A stretch of 64,000 nucleotides of DNA from positions 167,937 through 231,936 of the forward strand of contig JAKSVQ010000001.1 of NCBI GenBank assembly GCA_024407855.1. Direction: 5' to 3'. Position numbers and translations under genes: made by a program. Origin of the DNA: Mycoplasmoidaceae bacterium. Its GTDB lineage: Bacteria; Bacillota_I; Bacilli_A; Mycoplasmatales; Mycoplasmoidaceae. Under the pieces are notes generated by a model. That model did not search any database, was not told the DNA's origin, and saw only the letters and a list, made by a program, of their open reading frames with translations. Positions 41,217 to 52,505 of this stretch are shown piece by piece; the first letter of the stretch is position 1, and every line of letters begins with the position of its first letter.

Positions 41217-41279
41217 TTTGATAACCTCGTGTATATATTATAAAATAAAAACTAGGCACGAAACCTAGTTTTGATTTAA

Positions 41280-41356
41280 TGGTGGAGCCTAAGGGAATCA
41301 AACCCTCGACCCCCTGAGTGCAAATCAGGTGCTCTATCAGGCTGAGCTAAGGCCCC
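41280..41356 (-). tRNA. tRNA-Ala (TGC anticodon)
   Basis: A 77-base cloverleaf: acceptor GGGGCCT/AGGCTCC with the G3-U70 pair that marks tRNA-Ala, anticodon arm CCTGA-TTTGCAC-TCAGG, A73 and encoded CCA. Confidence 0.96.
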
Positions 41357-41362
41357 ATTATA

Positions 41363-41439
41363 TGGTGGGAGTAAATTGACTCGAACAATCGACCTCACCC
41401 TTATCAGGGGTGTGCTCTAACCAACTGAGCTATACTCCC
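41363..41439 (-). tRNA. tRNA-Ile (GAT anticodon)
   Basis: A 77-base cloverleaf: acceptor GGGAGTA/TACTCCC, anticodon arm CACCC-CTGATAA-GGGTG, T-loop TTCGAGT, A73 and encoded CCA. It is 6 bases from tRNA-Ala and is transcribed first. Confidence 0.96.
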
Positions 41440-41455
41440 ATTAAGTAACTATTAA

Positions 41456-41710
41456 TTACTTAGTTGCTGCTTCTTTTTTTGCAGCTGGTTTGCTAACTTT
41501 TCTTCCTTTGCTAGCACCATTTACTTTTCTCTTGTTAAGAGTTTTTAGTGTTTTGGCAGAAACTTTAACTTTTTTAACTTGACCGTTAGGTAATGTAACT
41601 GTAACAGTTTGCAAGTTAACGTTTCATTGACGTCTTGAATGATTCATGGCGTGTGATTTCTTGTTTCCACTCATTGCACCTTTGTTTGTGAAATAATCTC
41701 TTCTACTCAT
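41456..41710 (-). CDS. rpmB: 50S ribosomal protein L28
   Basis: An 84-residue L28 with SGNKKSHAMNHSRRQWNVNLQ (Trp as TGA), TVTLPNGQVKKVKVSAKTLKTL and an Ala/Lys-rich end slightly longer than usual. AAAGGTAAG precedes the ATG. It is followed 16 bases later by tRNA-Ile and tRNA-Ala, so the three may be co-transcribed. In Bacillus rpmB lies next to yloU; here it is 5.5 kb away. Confidence 0.95.
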
Positions 41711-41810
41711 TGTTTCTTACCTTTACGCGTTTTTTAATTATATCAAATATTCAAAAAAAATAATATCTTAATTTAATTTTTATATGTATAAAAATTATTA
41801 AATAAAATAT

Positions 41811-41816
41811 TATAAT
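41811..41816 (+). promoter_or_regulatory. -10 box of the surface-protein operon, likely leaderless
   Basis: TATAAT 6 bases before the ATG at 41823, no Shine-Dalgarno site. It heads four closely packed genes ending at 49005. Confidence 0.6.
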
Positions 41817-41822
41817 TTTATT

Positions 41823-44294
41823 ATGAAAATTATGAATTTATTAAAGCGAAAAAAACTGTCACTAGGTCTTAGTGCTGGTTTAGTTGGTGTAACATCAATT
41901 GTTGCTCCAATTTCAATTTGCACATCATGTGGTCCAAATATCACATTTATTGATGCTATTGATGAACAATTTGATGTTTCTTCTGCAACATACAATTCGA
42001 TGAAAAAACAACTTAAGGTTAATTATGAAAATAGTCTTAGACAACAATGATTACCTGAAGAAGATATCAAAGAAGAAATGGAATTTTTGCAAAGAGATTT
42101 GAATAGTTTAGACCAAGTTGCAAAGCAATCAGAAAAAGTAAAAGAACAGATGACCCGTTCTAGTTTCAGTTCTTCTAGTAATCCATACATCCTTGAAGAT
42201 AGTCAATTGATAGACTATACATCTTTAACTAATGCATTAGTTGAGATTGCTGATCAAAAGTATAACGTTAATCTAACAAGAGAATCTAGTGCTACTTGAA
42301 GCGATTTACGTTCAAGCTACCAAGGATTAAGAGATTCAACAGAAAATTATATGCATAGTTTAGGTATGCATTGAGAAGATATTCAACAAGTTCTTCTTGA
42401 GTGTGATGAAAAAAGAGACGACTTGATGAAAGAACTTATGAATAGATATGGCTCTGATGCATTATCAGGATTAATTCATGGTTTACCTAGATTAGTCTCT
42501 TGCTTTGAGACTGTTAATATTGATATTGCTGCTTTAGCTGCAACTAACGCTTTAAAAGAATTCTTTAGTAAATTTGCTCTTATTTTTAACCCCGAAGGTG
42601 AAAACAACCGATACGACCAAATTGAAAGTGAACTAGTGGTTGGCCAACCAATTGATGAAGATGTTATGCGTCGTATGTTTATTTGTGTTGAGCAACGATC
42701 TGGTGATGAAATTCCTTATAAACCAGAAGAAATGCTTCCTGGCTATAAATTAGTTCCAGTTCTTCATGAAAAGTTACCTGATCCAATTCATAATACATAC
42801 AAAATTTCTATTGATTGATCAATTACAAACAAAACATATGTTGGAACAGAAGATGCAGATAAAGCGACTGGACATGTTTATGGACAAAACCCAGATATCG
42901 TTAATGGTAACATTGATGAAAATGCATCAATAGCTGATGTCATGCGTGGTTGTGAGAGAGAATACTTAGAATACACTCTTTATCCAACTCCTGCATATGA
43001 AGCAAAGCAAATTGCTGCTGCTTACTTTAACCCTAAATCTAAAGATGGTTATATTCGTTTAAAATGACATGATTTTATTAATGACAACAAATATGAACAA
43101 TTCTTTAGTGGTATTACTACTGAAACTGGAAAAGAGGGAAAATTGACTTTAAAGAATTTAGCAGATTCTGGTTTGCAAATATCTGAAAATGGTCAATACT
43201 ATACAGATGTTACAGAATTACTTAACACTGTTGGTGAAGATAAAGTTGTTGCTGATGAGGATGCATTAACATTATCAGAAAAGTTCATCCGTTACTGTGA
43301 CATTACATCTGATGTTGAAATTGTTGATGGTGATAAGCACCTTGTTACTAACAAGTTCTCAATTGAATATCGAAATAGTTACAATAAGCACGATGATGCA
43401 CACTGAAATAGAGATTTACCGATATTCCATAATGATAATTATCCTATTTCACCTGAATTCTTTGTAATTGCTAATGATACATATAATCATGCGAAACAAT
43501 GAGTCGATGTTTATCGAAACAGAAAAATAGATGAAATGTATGATCATGCTGATAACTTAATTGTTTCATTAACATGTACTGCAGTTAAAACTGCTTTGTA
43601 TACAGCTTATTATGTATTCCGTCTTGTTGTTCCATTAACTGTAGCAATAGATGGTGTACCACGACCATGCTGAGCTGCAGCTATTGGCTTGGCAACAGCT
43701 CATGCAATATTATTGTCAGCTTATATTGCACTAGTAACCAAATATATGATTAAACCTCTTAAACAATGTGCTTCAAACAATGAAAAATTCTTAAAGAGTG
43801 CATCGTTTAAAGATATTGCTGCACGAATTGATCAAGATCAAAAGCATTTCTGTTTGTATGATGAAAACGGAAAATACGATAAAAAATTGTATGAGGATAA
43901 AATGATTGATTTCTGTGGTTTAAATTTTCAAACTGAAGCAAGACCTTTGTATCAATTCTATTCAACATTCCATAATCAAGAACTAACTCATACTTTTGTT
44001 CAAGGAATAATTGATAATAAAATTGATTCAGTAACAATTCAATCTATTACTGATAAATTTACATTACCAACAGGTCTAGTTGATGTATTTGGCGCATCTT
44101 ATACTGTTGCAACATTAGTTCTTAACCTAGCTTTAGGCCCAACAACAAATCCATTTAAGCCATGAAAATGGGGTGTAGAAACATGACTATGAGCTGTTTG
44201 CTTCTTGCTTGAGCAAGCACTTTCAGGAGCTATTTCTGGTGTGTTATACATTATTACACATACAATTAAAAAATTCGCTACGGGAATCTGATAG
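41823..44294 (+). CDS. Large lipoprotein-like surface protein with C-terminal membrane bundle
   Basis: An 823-residue protein not recognised as a family. A basic start and hydrophobic helix end in CTSC (Cys36), an imperfect lipobox. The large middle part is acidic and mostly helical. Two hydrophobic regions at about residues 580-640 and 743-820 look like five or so membrane helices, unusual for a lipoprotein. The last Trp is TGA before TAG. It is the first gene of a four-gene surface operon; the next gene begins two bases later. Confidence 0.75.
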
Positions 44295-44296
44295 TT

Positions 44297-46444
44297 ATGA
44301 AAAAGATATTAGTTATTTTAAAAAACATAGCAAGCATTGCTGTAACTCCGGTTGCTGTATCTGCTGCTGCCGCACCAGTTTTAGCATTAGCAAGTGATCA
44401 TTTGGCTGATGACAATGCTCACATTAAAATTCCACCTGAATATTTAGATTATGATTCAAGAACTGGATTGTTAAAAGGCTTTCAGAGTTTTGTAACACCA
44501 CAATTACTTCGTAAGGAAAAATACAACACATTAGCCATTCCAGCTAATGTCACTAAAATTGCACCATATGCATTTGCATACATGTTTGATGGTTTAGCTA
44601 ACAACATTAAGAACATAGTTTTTGATTGAGAGCTACTTGAAATTGGACAAGGTGCTTTCTTTCACTGTTTTGGTATTGAAAATCTTGAGGATCTTACTGG
44701 GTGTTGAAATCTATCAACCATTGGTCAAGATGCTTTTTCTGGATGTCAAAAAATTAAAGGTACACTATTGTTTCCTGACAGATTAACGACAATTGGCCCT
44801 AGTGCTTTTAAGAATTGTGAATCAATTACGCAAGTAACTATTCCAGGATCAGTTGTTGAAATTGGTAACTATGCCTTCAACAATTGTTATGCATTAGAAA
44901 CTATTTTTCTTAATGATTATTCTTTAGAACCACCAGTTTGAGCGACAAAACGAACATATGCTTTCTTATCTGCTGGAAGTAGTGCTAAAGACCCATATGT
45001 TATGACTACATCTCTAACTGTACCTGAAGAAACATTCAAAGATTTATTACAAGGTAATTTAAAACTTGGAGATAACTTTCAGTTCCTTAATCTTTATGAA
45101 TTAACTGGTGATGATTACTTTGAGTTTGAAGACCCAAAAGAAAAAACTACATTGAAAGGATTCAAGAGTGGTAGTGGTTGAGAGGATATTTTAACTTTTT
45201 CAACAGGTATTATAATTCCTGAGACTGTTACTAAAATTAATGCTAGTGCATTTAAAAATCAAATTACTAATTGTGAATGTCGTTTAATATTGCCAAGTGG
45301 ATTAACATCTATTGGTGAATCAGCATTTGATGGATGTACAGGCATTGTTGGGCAAATAAATATTCCTGATACTGTAACATCTATTGGTAAATATGCTTTT
45401 AGAAATACAAATATTTCTGGAACACTTAAATTACCAAGCAACGACACTTATGTTCAAGTTGATACAAGCACATTTGAAAACACTAGAATCAAAAGACTTG
45501 TAGTTCCTAGCCAATTTCAATTTAAAACAAAGAGCCAACCATTTGGTAGTAGCTCATTTAAAAATTGCAAATTCTTGACAACAATTGACATTTCAAGTTT
45601 TGATGCACTAAACATACCACAATGAGAACATGATACTAAAGCTCCACCTTTTAGTGGTGTTATTGATAAAGGAACAATCATTTATCCCTACAATGTTCAA
45701 GGACTTCAAAACTATGCTTATGCTTTCTACAACATTGGATTAGCTAAAGGCCACGAGCAAGAAGTTAGCAAATATTGAGTACCATATGGACCATTCAATG
45801 CTAAACTAAAACCTTTTCCATATGATATATTGGGTGAAAAGGCTTTCTATGTTAAAAATGGTGAAGAACTAGTAGGTTTAACTGATAAATATCAACAAGA
45901 TGAATACAAGAACGAATGTAACATTCTTGATATACCTACTGGTATTAAGTCAATAATGGCTAATGCTTTTAAAGGCCAATTCCATGATCCAAATATTACT
46001 AGTGTTTTAACTTCTCCAGATAAGAGATGACAATTTGATATTAACTATGGTGTTGAGACTATTGGTGAATCCGCATTTGATGGCAATGATTTACTTGTTG
46101 GCGATATTACATTCCCAAGTACAGTAAAAACAATTAAGAAAAATGCATTTAGAAACACTAATGGTATTACATCAATTAGAATACCAACAACTGTTGCAAT
46201 GGTTGAAGCAAATGCTTTTAAACAAGAAAAAGTATTGGCTGAAGGTCCTAGATTAAAATATATTGATTTAACTGATTTTCAATATCCAAATGAAATTCCA
46301 GAAAATTGAAGTTCTGATGCATTATATATTGATGACACAAGTGATGGCAAATATTATGTAACAACAACAATTATGGCCGAGTATTTTAACGACAAATTTG
46401 GGGGACACATTGGCAATTGAGACTTTGTGGCACTTGAGGGATAG
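44297..46444 (+). CDS. BspA-like leucine-rich-repeat surface protein
   Basis: A 715-residue protein with a signal/anchor helix (about residues 7-33, Ala/Val-rich, no lipobox Cys) and several blocks of BspA/LRR_5 repeats, e.g. LTTIGPSAFKNCESI and VVEIGNYAFNNCYALETI near residues 163-198, LTSIGESAFDGCTGI near 335, and VETIGESAFDGNDLL near 585. Such repeats form curved solenoids that bind host or neighbouring-cell molecules. It is the only protein of the operon without a lipobox. A TAGGAGG site at its stop serves the next gene. Confidence 0.88.
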
Positions 46445-46456
46445 GAGGTAGTGAAA

Positions 46457-47737
46457 ATGAAATTTAATTTATTTAAAAAATGTGTTTTAGCTAGCTCTAT
46501 TGCTGCATTAGCTTGCCCAGTAGCAAGTCTTGTTGCTTCATGCGCACCAACTGAAACTAGACGAATTCAATCTATTTCTTTAAGTTTAAAACCAAACTAT
46601 ATTTGTCCTGGACAAAGTGTAGCTATTAGAAAATCAATTTATCCATATGTTGCAAGAAACAATCCTTTAAACTGAGAAATTGTTGATTGTCCATATGATG
46701 GATTTACAATTTCTGACTCTGGAGTCTTAACTGCTCCTAGAGATATTACAATTAATGATCCAATGATCATGCACGTTAAAGCTTCAGATGTTGAAGATTC
46801 AGAAATTCATGATGAATTGGCTATTGCTATTATTAATCAACCTGAAGAGGACAAACCATTTATTGGTTTTGCTGAAAATAAGATTACTTATAAAGATGTA
46901 GATGGTCAAGATGCTACAATGAAGATTGTACAAACTAATTCACCAAACACATATGAAACTGAAAAACCAATCAATTTATTTGGTGGCCGTCCATTTGAAA
47001 ATATCGAATTTGTACCAATTGTAGGTAAGGGACGAAATGACAAAATGAAATTCCATTTGCATGGTGAAGATCCTGAATCATTAAGAGCTTTATCATGAGT
47101 TGGATATTCTGATAATACATGGGTTGATGAAATTCCAACCTTCTCTGTATCATTTGTTCAAGATTTATATGATGTAATTGAAGTGCATTTTGCTTGTGAT
47201 GATACTTTAGTATTAAGAATTAACTTTAATGTTTTTCAAGGACCAAAGCAATATACAGATGCATGCATGGCATATTTCCGTCCAAGTAGTGATAAACCAT
47301 ATCACTATATTGAAGCTATTGACGATTACAACGGTATATTTGATGCACCAATTCAATTACCATTGACACCTGGAACAGGCAAGAAGACAGACGTAATGCG
47401 GGAAGTATATGTTTATCGAAAACCATATGAATATTTAGATGATTTAACATTCTCTTTTGAATACCCATTAGCTGACAAAGGAATTACTGAAGATTGAATT
47501 AAAGCTGAAGTTATTAATCCAAGAATAGAAACATGACGTGAATATGACAACTATCAAACATACATCATGAACATTCAGTTCACTATTGATTGGTCTAAAT
47601 TCAATGCTGCTGATTGACATTATGACGCAATTAATGTAATTAACTTTGTTGTTCGAGATGAAAAACATGATCATGGATGTTATTGTACTTTCCATGCTCA
47701 ATGAGTGGATGAACAAACAGAAAGTGAGGTAGCATAA
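46457..47737 (+). CDS. Lipoprotein with Ig-like (BIG-type) N-terminal domain
   Basis: A 426-residue lipoprotein; the lipobox ending VASC gives Cys26. Residues about 33-110 have the BIG-domain look: ISLSLKPNYICPGQSVAI, then FTISDSGVLTAP. The rest is beta-rich without a known motif. I choose ATG 46457 rather than GTG 46451 because AGGAGG (46443-46448) is 8 bases from the ATG but only 2 from the GTG. Its stop overlaps the next ATG (TAATG). Confidence 0.78.
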
Positions 47738-49005
47738 TGAAAAAGTTACTATTACCTATTACTGCATTTGTAACTGCTGCTTCAGTTCTTCCATTTACTA
47801 CAAGTTGTGATTTATTTGATAAGTTATGGAAAATTCCACGTTCAATTGATGGTTCGGATTGAACGGGTGTATTAGGTGGTTCATTTTTGCCATCTGATTA
47901 TAGAGTCAATGTTGAAGAAAAAACTGTAACATATTGAAATGGTGAAGACATTATTGCTGAGAACTTAGTTATTCCAAACTATGTTTGATATCAAGGTGAC
48001 AAGTTTAAAGTTTTCTTAGACCCATTATGTTTTGCAAGCTCTGGAACACTTGTTGGAACAGTTGAACTTAATGATTGAACGACTAACTTACCTGAAGGTG
48101 TGTTTGACAGTTGCAAAAACATTACAGCAATTATTTTCCAAGATTACCCAAAATCAATTGGCCCTTCCGCACTAAATGGTTGTGTTAGTCTAGAAAATAT
48201 TTATGTTCGTAGACCAAGTGGTGAAATAACTGACCAATGAAATCTTTATATTGAATCGATTGATTCATTTGGTCTAGCTTATACTGGTTTGTCAGGTAAA
48301 TTAGTATTTACTGAAACTTTGACTAAACTTGGTGAGGCTGCTTTCCAAGGTTGTGGTTTCTTAACTAGTGTTAACCTAAGATTTTCGGGATTAAAAGAAA
48401 TAGCTCCTTCTTGTTTTGCTAATTGTAAAATTTTAAGAACTGTTTCTATTCCTGGTTCGGTTCAGAAAATTGGTAACAATGCCTTCTATCAATGTACATC
48501 ATTAGAACAAGTTATTACTTCTGATAGTGATAAAAGAATTTCTATTGGTAATAAAGCATTCTTTAATTGTTATAGATTCACTACTTTCTCAATTGAACCA
48601 ATTGTTACACAAATTGGTGAAGCATGTTTCTATGGGAATAAGTCACTTACATACAGACCATGGCTTGATGTAAGAAATTCGGGTTTAAAGATTGGACAAA
48701 GTGCCTTTAGTTTCTGCAATTTTAGGGGTCTATCATTTAGACCAGATATTCAACTTGATGTTGATTCATATGCTTTCTCTGATTGTGTTGAATTAAAATC
48801 TATTGATTTCTCAGAATATAATGACCCAGAAAATCCACCATCATGAATGGGTGAAGATGTATTTGTTTCAACAGTCGATGAAGGATATATTGTAGTATCA
48901 CAATATCTTTATGATCATATGACAGCAGAATGAAATGATTTCTTATACACTATATGTGGATACACTACTTTAGAAAAACAGGGTTGAGAAATTAGAACTA
49001 AATAA
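47737..49005 (+). CDS. BspA-like leucine-rich-repeat lipoprotein
   Basis: A 422-residue lipoprotein with lipobox TTSC (Cys24). Residues about 105-385 are LRR_5 repeats: SIGPSALNGCVSLENI, LTKLGEAAFQGCGFLTSV, VQKIGNNAFYQCTSLEQV, VTQIGEACFYGNKSLT. Each repeat has the Ile/Leu-Gly-x-x-Ala-Phe-x-x-Cys core. It is the last gene of the four-gene surface operon and is closed by a shared terminator. Confidence 0.88.
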
Positions 49006-49034
49006 AAATAGGAGCTTGTGCTCCTATTTTAATA
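49005..49034. terminator. Bidirectional terminator between two LRR lipoprotein genes
   Basis: An 11-bp stem, AAAATAGGAGC (49005-49015) with GCTCCTATTTT (49020-49030), loop TTGT. It overlaps both convergent stop codons. Confidence 0.9.
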
Positions 49035-51039
49035 CTACTGTTCAATTTGTAAAACTTTCGCCGTCATTTCATTCTAATAATGTTTTATTTCAATCATCTT
49101 GTATTGAATATTTTTCAATATAAATTATTCCAGAACAAAATGAATCAATTCCATCTAATGGAGTAGTGCCAGAGATATTAGGTGCATCACCAAATGCAGA
49201 TAAGTCAATTGATTCTAAGTAATGACAAGATGTGTCTGTATCTTCATTACCAAATAAAGAATTTCCAAGCTCAGACAATGTTCCAGGGAAATTTATATAA
49301 TTAATATAGCTTTTGCAAAAAGCAAAATTTTCAATTGACTTTAATGATGGTTTAGTACCATATTCAATACCATAGCTGCAAATTGACTGAAATTGTGGTT
49401 GTAGGTATTCGCAGCTATCAAACGTAAAACCACCAATTTTTTCTAAACTATTCGGTAGAATGATGTTTCCACAAATTCCGGCATGATAAAATGCACCATT
49501 AAGATCCAAGTTTTGTGCTATTTCCTTTAGGTTTTGTCCCAAAAGTAAACGTCGATTAAAATTTCATTCAGCTACAGGTGTATCATTTAAATCGAATGGG
49601 TCAAAACCGCAACCAAATTCTGAGAATTTAGCAAAAGTAACATCAGAATTGGATACTTCAATTTTTGTAACATTATCAGGAAGTTTGATAAGTCCAATAT
49701 TTCTCATATTAGTTTTATTGAACTTACTTGGGTTAATTCCAGTCAATACAATATCATGGTTTCTATCTTCGATAGTTACAAATCAATCATCGGTTGTTAC
49801 TTCATCAACGACACTATAAACAGTTCAGCTATTTTTCCATTTTTCAGGTGCTGAAAGACTTGTAGCAGATCCAACACCGCGACTTTCTAAATTGTTAGTT
49901 CATTCAGCTCTAGCATCATCTTTCCCAAATTTATCATCAAATTTTTGTCCAACTAAGACAATACCAGATTTATGCACACCATCTTTAGTTGCAAATGGAG
50001 TAAAAGCTGTTTTAAGTCAATTTGGTATTGAAGTACAACTAGACATATCAATAATTTCTATATTATGAAAGTTAGCAAAAACACCATTTTCAAGAATATA
50101 AATATTTTGATGCAATACTATCTTTGTGATAGATTTAAATGAATCAGGGTTGCCATCAATTAATGAGAAAGCACCTCTACGAACAGAACCAATATTTTGA
50201 GGAACTTTAAGAGTTGTAAAATTTGAAACAGCTTTTGCTGAAACATTATCTTTAAAGCCATCTAAGAAAGAACCTGTGATTTTAAAGAAAACATCTGGAA
50301 TAACATCTGTTTGTGTTATTTTAAATTCACAGCCAATGTCATTAATATTTTCAATTTGTGTATAACCATACGAATTAGTGAATGACATTTCAAGGTCAAA
50401 AGTTAGGAAGTCATTTGTTCCAACATCATAGCTCAAATGGATTGGAACATATAAGTAATAAAATGAACCTTCTTTGACTACATCAACAAGTTCTTGTTGA
50501 AGTTCTAATTTCTCATATGATTGACCACCAACAATACGAAGTTTTACTTTAGACAATGGCTTGTTATTAAATTGAAATTTATAAACATAATCTCAATCAT
50601 CTTCTTGTGTAATTAATGTTTGTGTTGGTGCAACCAAATCTTTATAGTCATCATCTTGAAAAACATAATATACATTTAAATTTTCAATGTACGTGTCAGT
50701 TTTATCATCACTAAAAGATAAGGAAAAATTAAAATGACGATCATAGTGAATAGCTGAGTTAATTCTTACAGCAATTTTTCCACCATGTTCACCTATTTCG
50801 GTTTTGTCTTCATCAACATATAGTTCAGAACCAACACCGATAACACCAATTCTTGTGCCTTCAGGTAAACGCTTATTTGATGTATATTTAATTGAAAAGT
50901 CATGTTCAGTACATATTTGTGTCTTTTCATTAACATCAATTGCAAGTTCAGAGTCATTGCAACTTGATAATAAATACAAAGGCGTACAACTAGTAGCAAT
51001 TAAGCAACAAGGAAGTAATGTTTTAAGAATTTTTTTCAT
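49024..51039 (-). CDS. LRR-containing lipoprotein
   Basis: A 671-residue lipoprotein; lipobox LSSC gives Cys27. The N-terminal ~250 residues are beta-rich without a known domain. LRR_5-like units occur around residue 280 (IGSVRRGAFSL, ITKIVLHQNIYILENGVFANFHNIEIIDM) and near 500-580 (SLEKIGGFTFDSCEYL, LKSIENFAFCKSYINYI). Repeats are fewer and more degenerate than in the convergent genes. It is transcribed from its own leaderless-type promoter and faces the operon at 41.8-49 kb. Confidence 0.82.
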
Positions 51040-51045
51040 AATGTT

Positions 51046-51051
51046 ATTATA
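51046..51051 (-). promoter_or_regulatory. -10 box of the minus-strand LRR lipoprotein gene, likely leaderless
   Basis: TATAAT on the minus strand 6 bases before the ATG, no Shine-Dalgarno site. Confidence 0.6.
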
Positions 51052-51068
51052 TTGTAATAATTTTTATA

Positions 51069-51824
51069 CTAAAAATTATTATGTCTTTCATTTAGAGGTA
51101 AACTTGGGTCTTGTGGCCCTTGTCGTCTAGGTTTAATTTTTGGTTCTTCTGGGATAACTGGAGTAACAGTTGGAATGACAGGGGTTGGTTTAGAAACAAT
51201 TACCGGTTCTGGTTTCTTAACAGGTTCTGGTTTCTTAACAGGTTCTGGTTTCTTGTCAGTGGGTTTAGCTTCAGTTTTAGTTGATTTTGTTAAAACTAGC
51301 TTGTTTTTCTTGTTTTTAATTAGATAAATAATTGATGTAACTAAAATTGAAAGTAATAGTAAGATTCTCAATACTTCTAATCCACCAACAAAGCCAAGAG
51401 CAATTTGTCTTTGTCCCGGATCCATTATTCGTCATGTGACATAGTTATAGAAAAGACCTAATGCAACACCGCCAAAAATAATATATAAAGCAAGAACGCT
51501 TATATAGTGGATAGAAATACGAAGTTTATTATTAATATGAATTTTTCTTAAAACAATGATATTTCCAATCATTGCTAGAACTCATAAAGCCATGAAAACG
51601 ATATCAATGATTGCAAAGACAAACATGACAATGTGAACATTCTTGAATTCTTCACGACCAAGATTGTTAGAACTAACTAATCAAAATCAAATTCCAGTAA
51701 TTATTGTGACACAAATTACACTTGTAACAGTTGCAATAATAATGATCAACATGTAGATATTGAATCGATTTTTAGCTTTAGACAAATCTAAATGTTGGAC
51801 CTTGTTTTGATTTGTAAGTTCCAT
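51069..51824 (-). CDS. Four-helix membrane protein with KPEPV-repeat tail
   Basis: A 251-residue protein of no family I recognise. Four hydrophobic helices (about residues 22-50, 64-90, 103-125, 140-165) are followed by a Lys/Glu/Pro-rich tail with three tandem KKPEPV units, then a Pro/Val-rich stretch. Such tails are extended and often cross a wall or bind a partner; here either side of the membrane is possible. TGA codes several Trp. It lies just upstream of the minus-strand LRR lipoprotein gene. Confidence 0.72.
51205..51258. repeat. Three tandem 18-bp repeats encoding the KKPEPV units
   Basis: Units start at 51205, 51223 and 51241 (GGTTCTGGTTTCTTAACA; the third ends TTGTCA). The repeat is in frame, so copy-number changes would lengthen or shorten the tail by six residues. 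Confidence 0.9.
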
Positions 51825-51833
51825 GATTTATTA

Positions 51834-51839
51834 ATTATA
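51834..51839 (-). promoter_or_regulatory. -10 box of the KPEPV membrane protein gene, likely leaderless
   Basis: TATAAT on the minus strand 9 bases before the ATG, no Shine-Dalgarno site. Confidence 0.5.
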
Positions 51840-51864
51840 TATTAATAATTTACTTATCAAAATA

Positions 51865-51870
51865 TATAAT
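51865..51870 (+). promoter_or_regulatory. -10 box of udk, likely leaderless
   Basis: TATAAT 6 bases before the udk ATG at 51877, no Shine-Dalgarno site; would drive udk, tkt and the following genes. Confidence 0.6.
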
Positions 51871-51876
51871 TTATGT

Positions 51877-52500
51877 ATGAAAAACAAACTAATCATTGTT
51901 GCTGGTTGTTCTGGTTCAGGCAAAACAACCGTTGCTAAAAGAATTAAAGACATTTTTAAGCAAAAAGATGCTCAAATTATTTGTTTGGATCACTTCTACA
52001 AAAAATCAGCAAGTGCAATGCCCAAATTAGAAAATGGTCATCCAAATTTTGACCATCCAAAATCTTTTGATTGAACATTATTAAAGAATTGTTTAAAAGA
52101 TTTGATTAATGACAAGACAACATTAGTTCCAGACTATGATTACAAAATTCATCATAGAAAAAAATATTTTGATGCCATTAAACCAACAAAAATTATTATT
52201 TTTGAAGGGTTTTTATCATTATATGATAAAGAAATCAATGATTTGGCTGAATTAAAAATATTTGTTGATACAGATATTAAAGATTGCTATAAGAGACGTT
52301 TGGAACGAGATCAAAAAGAGCGTGGTCGAACTGCTGCTTCAGTTTATCAACAATGAAATGAATCAGTTGTACCAATGTATAACAAATTTGTTAAATCAAA
52401 ACGTTGAGTAGCTGATATTGTCTTACCATGAGACAGAGAGAATAAAAAAAGTATTCAATATTTAATTTCAGCAATCAAATCACAGATAAAAGTTAAGTAA
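51877..52500 (+). CDS. udk: Uridine kinase
   Basis: A 207-residue uridine/cytidine kinase. The P-loop GCSGSGKTT is at residues 10-18, DHFYKK near 46-51, NFDHPKSFDWTLL (Trp as TGA), PDYDYKIHHR and IIFEGFLSLYD; RRLERDQKERGR is the lid. It salvages pyrimidine nucleosides to UMP/CMP. tkt begins five bases after the stop. Confidence 0.94.
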
Positions 52501-52505
52501 CCGCT

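Noticed and set aside
51205..51258. CRISPR-like array
   Set aside because: Only three adjacent copies without spacers; they encode a peptide repeat in frame.
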